A stretch of 64,000 nt of DNA from Mesorhizobium ciceri biovar biserrulae WSM1271 (lineage in GTDB: Bacteria > Pseudomonadota > Alphaproteobacteria > Rhizobiales > Rhizobiaceae), in contig NC_014923.1 of NCBI RefSeq assembly GCF_000185905.1, positions 4,239,501 through 4,303,500 of the forward strand. The letters are read 5' to 3'. Shown piece after piece: positions 19,808-30,650 of this stretch (position 1 is the stretch's first letter; the number at the start of each line of letters is the position of its first letter). Both the position numbers and the translations under genes were made by a program. Under the pieces are notes generated by a model. That model did not search any database, was not told the DNA's origin, and saw only the letters and a program-made list of their open reading frames with translations.

Positions 19808-20377
19808 ATGGCCATGAACAAGACGATCGACGATCTGGCGAACCGCTGGCTCAAGCGGCGGCCGGACGGCCTCAGCCAGCTCGAAAGCCGGGTGCTGCAA
19901 TCGACGCTCGAACGCACCACCATCTCGCGCGACACCAACAAGGCCGTTGCCTTCCACCAGACCTTCGGCGACCGGCTTGCCGATACGATCGCCCGCATCG
20001 GCGGGTCATGGTCCTTCATCCTGACCTTCATCGCCTTTCTGGTTCTATGGACGGCGAGCAATGTCTGGCTCCTGTCGCGTGACGCCTTCGATCCCTACCC
20101 GTTCATCTTCCTCAATCTCGTTTTGTCGATGGTAGCCGCCTTGCAAGCGCCGGTGATCATGATGGCGCAGAACCGCCAGACCGAACGCGACCGCATCGAC
20201 GCCGCCCACGATTACGAGGTCAACCTGAAAGCCGAGATCGAGATCATGGCGCTGCATGAAAAGCTGGATGAACTGCGCCACGGCCAGATTCTCGGCATGC
20301 GCGACGAGATCGTGCAACTGACCGAGATGATCAAGCGGATCGACGAAAGGCTGTCTTCGCAGCAGTCGGCTTCATGA
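19808..20377 (+). CDS. DUF1003 domain-containing membrane protein
   Basis: 189 residues with two hydrophobic segments (about 68-92 starting WSFILTFIAFLVLW, and about 97-120 with LNLVLSMVAALQAPVIMMAQNRQ), typical of the DUF1003 family of inner-membrane proteins. The C-terminal 60 residues form a charged helix that may be a cytoplasmic coiled coil. Start could be 19808 or the next ATG, 19814. It overlaps the dedA-family gene by the ATGA at 20374-20377, so the two are co-translated. Function is unknown. Confidence 0.85.
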   Translation: MAMNKTIDDLANRWLKRRPDGLSQLESRVLQSTLERTTISRDTNKAVAFHQTFGDRLADTIARIGGSWSFILTFIAFLVLWTASNVWLLSRDAFDPYPFIFLNLVLSMVAALQAPVIMMAQNRQTERDRIDAAHDYEVNLKAEIEIMALHEKLDELRHGQILGMRDEIVQLTEMIKRIDERLSSQQSAS

Positions 20378-20961
20378 CCGACGCGATCCACCATTTCATC
20401 GAACAATACGGGCTGCTCGCGGTCTTTGTCGGTTGCATCGCGGAGGGCGAAAGTGCTGCCATTCTCGGCGGCTTCTTCGCCCACCAGCAGGTCTTCGTGC
20501 TGTGGCACGCCGTCCTTGCGGCCGGCCTCGGCGCCTTTGTCGGCGACACTTTCTTCTTCATCCTCGGACGAAGCTTTGCCGACCATCCCTATGTCGTCAG
20601 ATTGCGCAAGCGGCCCGGCTTTCGCCGCGCCTTTCGCCTGCTCAACACCCATCCCGACATTTTCGTGCTGTCGAACCGCTATATCTACGGCATGCGTCTC
20701 GTCGGCGGCATTGCAGCCGGGCTCTCCAATATCACAGCGCCGCGCTTCGTCATCCTCAACGCGCTTTCATCGGCGGTCTGGGCGGTGCTGTTCGGTACGA
20801 TCGGTTATGTCTTTGGACTTGGCGCAGAGCACTTCATCGGCCAGGCGCTGATGCATCACGAACGGTTGCTGATCGGTCTTGGCATCGGCCTGACCGTGGC
20901 CGTTCTGGCATGGCTCGTCGCCCGTCACATCGCCAGGAGGGAACGCGCCAGGGAAGGCTGA
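20374..20961 (+). CDS. DedA family membrane protein
   Basis: 195 residues, SNARE-associated/DedA family, several membrane segments. The family motif near residue 20 (VGCIAEGESAAILGGFFA), GAFVGDTFFFILGR, and the basic segment SNRYIYGMRLVGGIAAGLS are clear. DedA proteins are linked to proton-motive-force maintenance and undecaprenyl-phosphate or lipid flipping. Translationally coupled to the DUF1003 gene. Its stop lies 3 nt from the end of the convergent hemerythrin gene, with no room for a terminator between. Confidence 0.87.
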   Translation: MTDAIHHFIEQYGLLAVFVGCIAEGESAAILGGFFAHQQVFVLWHAVLAAGLGAFVGDTFFFILGRSFADHPYVVRLRKRPGFRRAFRLLNTHPDIFVLSNRYIYGMRLVGGIAAGLSNITAPRFVILNALSSAVWAVLFGTIGYVFGLGAEHFIGQALMHHERLLIGLGIGLTVAVLAWLVARHIARRERAREG

Positions 20962-20964
20962 TCG

Positions 20965-21552
20965 TCAATCCACCCCGAGCGCCCGATCCCCCCGATCGAG
21001 GATGAGCGGTATGATCAGGTCTTCCTCGTCGGCAAGATGTCTTGTCAGCATGGCGATCAGCCGGCTGTTTTCGTCGGCATAGGCGTCGGCTGCAAAGCGC
21101 TGTCTGTCTTCGCTCTCCTGCAGCGTCTTGATGAAGGCATTGGCCGCCTCGGCATTGCGCTCCAGCCCTTCATGGATGGTGTGGTGGTCGGCATCGAGAA
21201 TCTCGAAGCCGCGCTTCAAACGGGGCTCGGCCTTGGCGAAGACCGGGAAATATTGATAATCCTCGACATTGTGGTGACCGTCGAGATGCCCAAGAAAATG
21301 ATTGAGGCGCGGCGCGAACCAGCGCGCGAAATCAGGCGCCGTCAGCCGTCCCTCACGGAAGTCGTCAATGCCGTTGGCCAGCATGCCGCCAAGTTCGCGG
21401 AACATGTCGTGCCGCTGCAGCCACATATTGGCGATGCCGTGGACGTTGGCATGGTCCTGCCAGTTTTCACGCGGGTATTTTTCGACGAGCCAGCGCAGAT
21501 CGTCTGGCAGGCCCACGCGTTCGAGAAGCAGAAAATTGGCGGCCCCGGCCAT
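20965..21552 (-). CDS. Hemerythrin HHE domain-containing protein
   Basis: 195 residues, mostly helical. Putative di-iron ligands can be followed: His in MWLQRHDMF, the HLDGHHNVEDYQYFP cluster, DADHHTIHE and the final HLADEEDLIIP. This fits a haemerythrin-like oxygen, NO or iron-handling protein in the cytoplasm. ATG 21552 (MAGAANFLLLE) follows GGAGAC; the longer in-frame start at 21642 lies inside the upstream dgkA gene and is rejected. It follows dgkA by 40 nt on the same strand and may be co-transcribed with it. Confidence 0.85.
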   Translation of the reverse strand: MAGAANFLLLERVGLPDDLRWLVEKYPRENWQDHANVHGIANMWLQRHDMFRELGGMLANGIDDFREGRLTAPDFARWFAPRLNHFLGHLDGHHNVEDYQYFPVFAKAEPRLKRGFEILDADHHTIHEGLERNAEAANAFIKTLQESEDRQRFAADAYADENSRLIAMLTRHLADEEDLIIPLILDRGDRALGVD

Positions 21553-21592
21553 GACAGTCTCCTTTGGTGACTGGCATATAGGCATCGAAAGG

Positions 21593-21952
21593 CTAGATCG
21601 GTAGCCCAGTGATCCGCTCGATAATGGCGATGCCCCAGACACCGGCGACGATGAGCACCGAAATCAGCACCGCCAGCGAACCGCAATCCTTGGCCAACTG
21701 GATGTCGACATTGAACTCGCGGCTGAAAGCGTCGCATGCCGCCTCGATGCCGGTGTTCAGCACCTCGACCATGATCAAGAGCAGCACCGCGCCGACCAGC
21801 AAGGCATAACCGCGCCACGAGATCGAAACGAACCAGCCGAGCGGCAGTGCCAGCGCCAGCAGCATCAGCTCCTGCTGGAAAGCCTTCTCGCTGGCGGCCA
21901 GCTTGCGAAACGCCCGCACCGAATTGAAATAAGCGTCGATCAGCCGCTGCAT
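21593..21952 (-). CDS. dgkA: Diacylglycerol kinase
   Basis: 119-residue integral membrane enzyme phosphorylating diacylglycerol, recycling the lipid left by glucan or phosphocholine transfer (osmoregulated periplasmic glucans in rhizobia). Catalytic segment EVLNTGIEAACD and the AKDCGSLAV motif are diagnostic, with three hydrophobic helices. Length matches E. coli DgkA (122). It lies just upstream of the hemerythrin gene, same strand. Confidence 0.93.
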   Translation of the reverse strand: MQRLIDAYFNSVRAFRKLAASEKAFQQELMLLALALPLGWFVSISWRGYALLVGAVLLLIMVEVLNTGIEAACDAFSREFNVDIQLAKDCGSLAVLISVLIVAGVWGIAIIERITGLPI

Positions 21953-22033
21953 GCCAAACCCCTTTGCGAATCACCGGCACGGGATAATGCAATGGCTGGC
22001 CAGATCAATGGAATAAGGTGACTTGTCCAAGAT

Positions 22034-22450
22034 TCATTCAGCAACCGGTATGGACGGTGTCGACTTTTCAAACTGCGGCAGCCCGTCGTCGATCGAATAA
22101 TAGTCGCCCTTGTCACCAACGAAAATATGGCATTCCCCCTCAAGACCTGTCGGCTTGTCGAACGATCCCGCCATGACTGAAACGTAGTCCTGGTCTCGCG
22201 GCTTCCAGAACAGCACCGACCCGCATGCCTTGCAGAACCCACGCCTGGCGAAGGTAGAGGCTTCGTACCAGGTGATACTTTCCACGCCATCGATCACGAT
22301 GTCGACATTGGCAACATTGGTCGCGGCATAGAAATGTCCGCTCTGCTTGCGGCATTGCGAGCAATGACAATAGACGACGCCACGCAACGCTCCGTTCGTT
22401 CTGAAGCGGACGGCTCCACACAGACACGATCCCTGGTGACCACCACTCAC
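22034..22450 (-). CDS. GFA family (CENP-V/GFA domain) zinc protein
   Basis: 138 residues. Cys motifs typical of the GFA fold: CLCG at the N-terminus, CHCSQCRKQSG and GFCKACGS, which bind two zinc ions. Family members include glutathione-dependent formaldehyde-activating enzymes, but most have no known substrate. Start: a strong AAGGAGG lies 6 nt before the GTG at 22450, giving (V/M)SGGHQGSCLCG. The in-frame ATG at 22483 is on the wrong side of that ribosome site, so GTG is preferred. Confidence 0.87.
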   Translation of the reverse strand: MSGGHQGSCLCGAVRFRTNGALRGVVYCHCSQCRKQSGHFYAATNVANVDIVIDGVESITWYEASTFARRGFCKACGSVLFWKPRDQDYVSVMAGSFDKPTGLEGECHIFVGDKGDYYSIDDGLPQFEKSTPSIPVAE

Positions 22451-22822
22451 GTCGATCCTCCTTGAAAGAAAAGTGCCTGGCATCGCCTTCAGGATTCCAG
22501 CTTTGCGGCGCACGCACGCAAGCAAATGCGACATGTACTGGCGTGGAGAATCCGAAAATTCGGTTTCATTTTGAAGCGTGCGATGCGCGAATCGCGAATT
22601 CAGGCCGCTGCACCGGCGTTGTTTCCAACTGTTGGACGCGCGAACCAGAGCTTTTACAGCCCGCAGACAGAGAAAACCCGCGGAACCTTCGCCAGTTAAG
22701 AGAACTTTAGCGACAGCGCATTTATGGTCACCCTGCAAGTGAAGGCCGTGGGTGGGGACGCATCCCTTCGCAAGTTGTTCCGAAGCGTCGGTCGCATTCC
22801 CCAGGGTTCGGCGACAAAAGGG

Positions 22823-22843
22823 GATCCGCGAATTCCGCGGATC
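22823..22843. promoter_or_regulatory. Hairpin in the leader of the GGDEF gene
   Basis: GATCCGCG (22823-22830) pairs perfectly with CGCGGATC (22836-22843) over a 5-nt loop (AATTC), 19 nt before the ATG and just ahead of the GGGGGAAG ribosome site. The whole 22451-22862 gap otherwise shows no gene; it is the divergent control region of the GFA and GGDEF genes. Confidence 0.5.
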
Positions 22844-22862
22844 ATCCGGGGGAAGAACCAGA

Positions 22863-23930
22863 ATGCAGCCGGCAGCTGTCCCGACCGAACGCACCGACAT
22901 CGCAGCCACTGTTGTCGCGACAATGCGCCAGTTGGGCGTGCTCGGCCTGCCGCGCAATTACGAGATCTTCTATGAGGCCCTGAGCGGCACCAATCGCGAA
23001 CTCAGCCTGGCCGTCGTTTCGCTGAGCAGCCGGCCGACACAGGATGAACTGGATCAGATCGGGCGCACTTTCTTTGCCCACAACCATGGTCCCGGCATCG
23101 TCGAGCATGCCCGAGACGTCATTGCCAGGGAGCTCGAGGCGGTTGCTTCACTGCTGCGGAGCGAGCGCAGCCATATCGAGAAATACGGCAGGATCCTCGA
23201 TGAGACATCGAGCGGCCTCAACGGCCGCAGCCTTCTTTCCCAGGATCTTTTGCACAAGATCGCCAACGCCATGGCGGTTGCCACCAATTCGACGATCGAT
23301 CACGGCCGGCAGGTGGCCTCGACGCTCAGCGACAAGACGGCCGAACTCGAGACCGTCAAATCGAAGCTCGAGGAATACAAACGGTTGGCCGACACCGATC
23401 CCTTGACCCACATCTGGAATCGCCGCGCCTTCGACAAGGAAATCACCAGGATCTACAACAGCAACAGGGGTATCCTGTTCAACGCCCTGGTCCTTGCCGA
23501 CATCGACCGCTTCAAGGACATCAACGACCGCTTCGGCCACCCGGTCGGCGACAAGATCATCCAGAGCATCGCCGATATCTTCCAGACCAGCATTCGCGGC
23601 GACATGTTCGTTGCTCGCACCGGCGGCGAGGAGTTCGCGCTGATCGTCGAGGGCGCCAGCGAGGACGCCACCTATGACGTTGCAGAGCGTATTCGTGCCC
23701 TGATCGAGCAGACGCCGTTCACCAGCAGCCAGACGGGCACGAATTACGGCACCGTCACCGTCTCGATGGGTATCTGCATGGCGTCCGAAGCCGAAGGACC
23801 CGAAGATCTCTACACCAAGGCCGACCGGGCGCTCTATCGCTCGAAGGTCAGCGGCCGCAACCGCGTCACCAGGCACTCGACGATGGCTGGCCGAGCCGGC
23901 AAGAGCTGGCTGCTCTACAAGAAGGACTGA
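22863..23930 (+). CDS. GGDEF domain diguanylate cyclase
   Basis: 355 residues. The N-terminal half (about 1-180) is helical and soluble with no membrane anchor. The C-terminal GGDEF domain (about 185-345) carries DPLTHIWNRRAFDKE, ADIDRFKDINDRFGH and the active-site RTGGEEF, so it should make c-di-GMP. An upstream inhibitory RxxD is not evident. ATG 22863 follows GGGGGAAG; an in-frame ATG at 22752 would start before the leader hairpin and is less likely. Monocistronic. Confidence 0.88.
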   Translation: MQPAAVPTERTDIAATVVATMRQLGVLGLPRNYEIFYEALSGTNRELSLAVVSLSSRPTQDELDQIGRTFFAHNHGPGIVEHARDVIARELEAVASLLRSERSHIEKYGRILDETSSGLNGRSLLSQDLLHKIANAMAVATNSTIDHGRQVASTLSDKTAELETVKSKLEEYKRLADTDPLTHIWNRRAFDKEITRIYNSNRGILFNALVLADIDRFKDINDRFGHPVGDKIIQSIADIFQTSIRGDMFVARTGGEEFALIVEGASEDATYDVAERIRALIEQTPFTSSQTGTNYGTVTVSMGICMASEAEGPEDLYTKADRALYRSKVSGRNRVTRHSTMAGRAGKSWLLYKKD

Positions 23931-24020
23931 GTCTCCCGTTTGCAGATCGTTTTGCGTCCGGCCCCTTTCCATATGAATTTTCGTGGCCTATATTTTCCAC
24001 AGAAACAGGAAGGCGTCGCA

Positions 24021-24395
24021 ATGCAATCTCAAACCGCTGCCAAGACAGCCGAGAATGCAGTCCTGACCAAGGCAACGGTGCGCGCGGCCGATCTGCTGGA
24101 CATCACCGCCAGAATGCTGGCCTCGGTGATCGGAGTTTCGGAGGCCACGGTTTCGCGCATGCGCAGGAACGAATTCGTGCTCGAGCGCGGCACCAAGCCA
24201 TTCGAGCTTGCCGTGTTGTTCGTCAGGCTGTTCCGCTCGCTCGACGCCATTGTCGGCGGCGACGCGGTCGTCGCCCGGGCATGGCTGAAGAACGCCAACA
24301 CGGCGTTCGACGCTGCTCCGCTTGAAAAGATCCTCACCATCACCGGGCTCGTCGATGTCATTGCCTATCTGGACTCCCGACGCGCTCTCGTCTGA
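24021..24395 (+). CDS. Xre/MbcA/ParS-type antitoxin
   Basis: 124 residues. An N-terminal helix-turn-helix (ARMLASVIGVSEATVSRMRRNE, about 30-52) is followed by a DUF2384-like toxin-binding domain (ARAWLKNANTAFDAAPLEKI, about 80-110). It is the DNA-binding antitoxin of the RES toxin encoded directly downstream. The ATG at 24021 follows AGGAAGG. An AT-rich TATATT about 30 nt upstream is a possible -10 hexamer; such antitoxins normally repress their own promoter. Confidence 0.85.
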   Translation: MQSQTAAKTAENAVLTKATVRAADLLDITARMLASVIGVSEATVSRMRRNEFVLERGTKPFELAVLFVRLFRSLDAIVGGDAVVARAWLKNANTAFDAAPLEKILTITGLVDVIAYLDSRRALV

Positions 24396-25122
24396 GACCG
24401 TCGGCATCGACAGCAAGTACTGGCGCATGGTCGAAGCGCAGCACCATGTCTCGACGCTGAAAATCGTCGACACGCTCGACGAACAGGCGATGCTGGAAGA
24501 CCTGATCGAGGAAACCAAGCCGCAGATCCCAATTGAATGCCGCCATCTCCACTATCTCCTGGCGACGCCCTTCCGCTACGGCTCGGTCTATCCGCACGGT
24601 TCGCGCTTCCGCCGTGCCGGCAGGACCAAGGGCGTCTACTATGCGGCCGAGACCATGATGACCGCGGTGGCCGAAATGGCCTTCTACCGGCTGCTGTTCT
24701 TTGCCGAGTCGCCCAAAACACCCTGGCCAAGCGACGCCGCCGAATACACGGCCTTTGCGGCCGCGATCAAATGCGCCAAGGTGATCGATCTCACCCGGCC
24801 GCCGCTCGATCGTGACGCAACGGCATGGACGCATCCGACCGACTATGCCGCTTGCCAAGCCATTGCCGATACTGCCCGCGAGGCCGGGCTGGAGGCGATC
24901 CGCTACCGCTCGGCGCGCGATCCCAAGGGCGCCAACATTGCGCTGCTGACCTGCCGCGGCTTTGCCAAGGCAAAGCCGCTGGAGCCGCGGACCTGGCGCA
25001 TCCGGCTTGGGGCGTTCGGCGTGCAGGCGATCTGCGAGTTTCCGGAAAAGCGCATCGAGTTTTCAAGGACGGCGTTTGCTGACCCCAGACTCGCCGGCCT
25101 GCGCTGGGAACGCGGGCACTGA
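24355..25122 (+). CDS. RES domain toxin (putative NAD+-consuming)
   Basis: 255 residues from ATG 24355 (24322 is an alternative); either start overlaps the antitoxin gene, showing translational coupling. The RES domain occupies about residues 55-200. Visible conserved residues are Arg/Tyr/Gly in PFRYGSVYPHGSRFRR, Tyr in GVYYAAE, and Glu in AVAEMAFYRLLFF. Characterised RES toxins degrade NAD+ or ADP-ribosylate a target, halting growth. This longer form of about 250 residues with the YWRMVEAQHH N-terminus differs from the short MbcT type. Ends at a bidirectional terminator. Confidence 0.85.
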   Translation: MSLPIWTPDALSSETVGIDSKYWRMVEAQHHVSTLKIVDTLDEQAMLEDLIEETKPQIPIECRHLHYLLATPFRYGSVYPHGSRFRRAGRTKGVYYAAETMMTAVAEMAFYRLLFFAESPKTPWPSDAAEYTAFAAAIKCAKVIDLTRPPLDRDATAWTHPTDYAACQAIADTAREAGLEAIRYRSARDPKGANIALLTCRGFAKAKPLEPRTWRIRLGAFGVQAICEFPEKRIEFSRTAFADPRLAGLRWERGH

Positions 25123-25134
25123 ACCAACCAAAAG

Positions 25135-25162
25135 AAAAGCGCCGGATTTCTCCAGCGCTTTT
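25135..25162. terminator. Bidirectional intrinsic terminator between RES toxin and DAHP synthase
   Basis: AAAAGCGC (25135-25142) pairs with GCGCTTTT (25155-25162), extended inward by GGA/TCC around a small loop. A-run on one side and T-run on the other let it serve both convergent genes. Confidence 0.85.
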
Positions 25163-25191
25163 TCCGTCAGCCGTTCAGGCCGAAATCGAGC

Positions 25192-26565
25192 TTAACCGTT
25201 CGCAACCTGCTTGTGCTGCACCGGGTGGCTCTTCTTGAGCAGGTCTGACACCAGGAACGCCAGTTCGATCGCCTGGTCGGCGTTGAGGCGCGGGTCGCAA
25301 TGGGTGTGGTAGCGGTCCTGCAACTCCTCGGCGGTGATGGCGCGCGCGCCACCGGTGCATTCGGTGACGTTCTTGCCGGTCATCTCGACATGGATGCCGC
25401 CCGGATGCGTGCCTTCGGCGCGGTGCACTTCGAAGAAGGTCTGAACCTCCTTCAGGATGCGGTCGAACGGCCGCGTCTTGTAGCCGGCGGCCTCGATCGT
25501 GTTGCCGTGCATCGGGTCCGACGACCACACCACGGAGCGGCCTTCCTTCTGCACCGCGCGAACCAGCTTCGGCAGATGGTCGGCGACCTTGTCGGAGCCG
25601 AAACGTGCAATCAGCGTCAGCCGGCCGGGTTCATTTTCGGGGTTGAGCAAGTCGATCAGCTCCAGCAAGCCGTCCGGCGTCAGCGACGGACCGCATTTCA
25701 GGCCGAGCGGGTTCTTGATGCCGCGGCAATATTCGACATGCGCATGGTCGGGCTGGCGGGTGCGGTCGCCGATCCAGATCATATGGCCCGAGGTAGCGTA
25801 CCAGTCGCCGGAGGTCGAATCGACACGCGTCAGCGCCTCCTCGTAGCCGAGCAGCAGCGCCTCATGGCTGGTATAGAAATCGGTCTCGCGCAGCGCGTAG
25901 TTGGTTTCCGAAGTGATGCCGACGGCCTTCATGAAGTCCATCGTCTCGGTGATGCGGTTGGCGAGCGACTCGTATTTCTCGCCCTGCGGGCTGTCGGACA
26001 CGAAGCCGAGCATCCAGCGGTGCACATTCTCCAGGCTGGCATAGCCGCCTTGCGCGAAGGCGCGCAGAAGGTTGAGCGTCGCCGCCGACTGGCGGTACGC
26101 CATCTCCTGGCGAGCGGGATCCGGAATGCGCGACTTCGGGTCGAATTCGATGCCGTTGATGATGTCGCCGCGATAGCTGGGCAGCGTCACCTCGCCCTTG
26201 GTCTCATTGTCGGACGAGCGCGGCTTGGCGAACTGGCCGGCAACGCGGCCGACCTTGACCACCGGCTGCGCGCCGGCGAAGGTCAGCACCACCGACATCT
26301 GCAGGAAGACGCGGAAAAAGTCGCGGATGTTGTCCGCGCCATGCTCGGCGAAGCTCTCGGCGCAATCGCCACCCTGAAGGAGGAATGCGTCACCAGCAGC
26401 GACCGAAGCGAGCTGCTTCTTGAGCTTGCGCGCCTCACCGGCAAAAACCAGCGGCGGAAAGGTTGCGAGCTGGGCTTCCGTGTTCTTCAGCGCGGCGAGG
26501 TCCGGATAAGCAGGAACCTGCTTGATCGGCTTTGCTCTCCACGAATTCGGCGACCATTTCGTCAT
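25192..26565 (-). CDS. aroG: Class II 3-deoxy-7-phosphoheptulonate synthase
   Basis: 457 residues, first step of the shikimate pathway (PEP + erythrose 4-phosphate). The plant/microbial class II type is clear from LQGGDCAESFAEH, the RVAGQFAKPRS motif, GYASLENVHRW, and WIGDRTRQ near the middle, with HGNTIEA and the ECTGG stretch later. ATG 26565 (MTKWSPNSWRAKP) is the family start; the longer form from 26637 is rejected. It shares a terminator with the RES toxin. The 134-nt gap to mfd shows no attenuator that I could recognise. Confidence 0.94.
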   Translation of the reverse strand: MTKWSPNSWRAKPIKQVPAYPDLAALKNTEAQLATFPPLVFAGEARKLKKQLASVAAGDAFLLQGGDCAESFAEHGADNIRDFFRVFLQMSVVLTFAGAQPVVKVGRVAGQFAKPRSSDNETKGEVTLPSYRGDIINGIEFDPKSRIPDPARQEMAYRQSAATLNLLRAFAQGGYASLENVHRWMLGFVSDSPQGEKYESLANRITETMDFMKAVGITSETNYALRETDFYTSHEALLLGYEEALTRVDSTSGDWYATSGHMIWIGDRTRQPDHAHVEYCRGIKNPLGLKCGPSLTPDGLLELIDLLNPENEPGRLTLIARFGSDKVADHLPKLVRAVQKEGRSVVWSSDPMHGNTIEAAGYKTRPFDRILKEVQTFFEVHRAEGTHPGGIHVEMTGKNVTECTGGARAITAEELQDRYHTHCDPRLNADQAIELAFLVSDLLKKSHPVQHKQVANG

Positions 26566-26699
26566 CGCTGCACCCAACGCTCTTTCCAGCGGCCTATACT
26601 CCGCCATTCCCGCCCCAATTGGGGATCGCGGCTCCATACACGAAGCCGATTTCCTATTCTAGACCGGAATTTCAGCGCTGGCGAATGGTCCGAGGCTAG

Positions 26700-30197
<3,498 letters not shown>

Positions 30198-30218
30198 GAA
30201 ATCACGGTCTTGTTTTAT

Positions 30219-30265
30219 CGCAATTCCGAACGGAAAACCGCTTCGTTACTTTTCCTGGAATTGCT
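30219..30265 (-). repeat. Small palindromic intergenic repeat, copy A
   Basis: 47 nt between sdhE and mfd. Read on the minus strand it runs AGCAATTCCAGGAAAAG ... GCGGTTTTCCGTTCGGAATTGCG, with inverted ends GCAATTCC/GGAATTGC. A second copy lies at 46002-46045 on the other strand. The same kind of element is, as I recall, frequent between genes in Mesorhizobium. Confidence 0.8.
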
Positions 30266-30270
30266 TGTGT

Positions 30271-30558
30271 TCAGAATGTCAGAGAGCGGCGGAAAGCCAG
30301 GATCTTTCGCAGGACGGCACAATCGATATCGGCCGGAACCGGGCGTTCGCCGGTGACCATGGGCAGGAATTCGGTATCGGGAATGTCGAGGAGCCTCTCA
30401 TATTGGTCGATTTCCTCGTTGGTCAAGACGCCGATCTCAGCGTCGGCGAAAGTGCCGAGGATCAGGTCCATCTCGCGCATGCCGCGATGCCAGGAGCGAA
30501 ACAGAAGCTTGCGGCGGCGCACGTCCAGCCCCTCGCTTGATCTCGTCGTTCCGGTCAT
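30271..30558 (-). CDS. sdhE: Succinate dehydrogenase assembly factor SdhE
   Basis: 95 residues, DUF339/SdhE family, a FAD-assembly factor for succinate dehydrogenase and related flavoproteins. The invariant RGMREMD motif (HRGMREMDLILG, about residue 25-36) is present, as is the DxxEFLPMVTGE-like end. ATG 30558 (MTGTTRSSEGLD) gives the usual length; the upstream in-frame extension to 30639 is rejected. Divergent from recG by 92 nt, which holds both promoters. Confidence 0.92.
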   Translation of the reverse strand: MTGTTRSSEGLDVRRRKLLFRSWHRGMREMDLILGTFADAEIGVLTNEEIDQYERLLDIPDTEFLPMVTGERPVPADIDCAVLRKILAFRRSLTF

Positions 30559-30650
30559 CGTACCGCATCCTTGCTTGCTGCGGCGCATATAGCGTGGATA
30601 GAAGGGGCTGTCAGCCTTGCGCTGCCGCCGTCGCAACATAAGCTGACATC

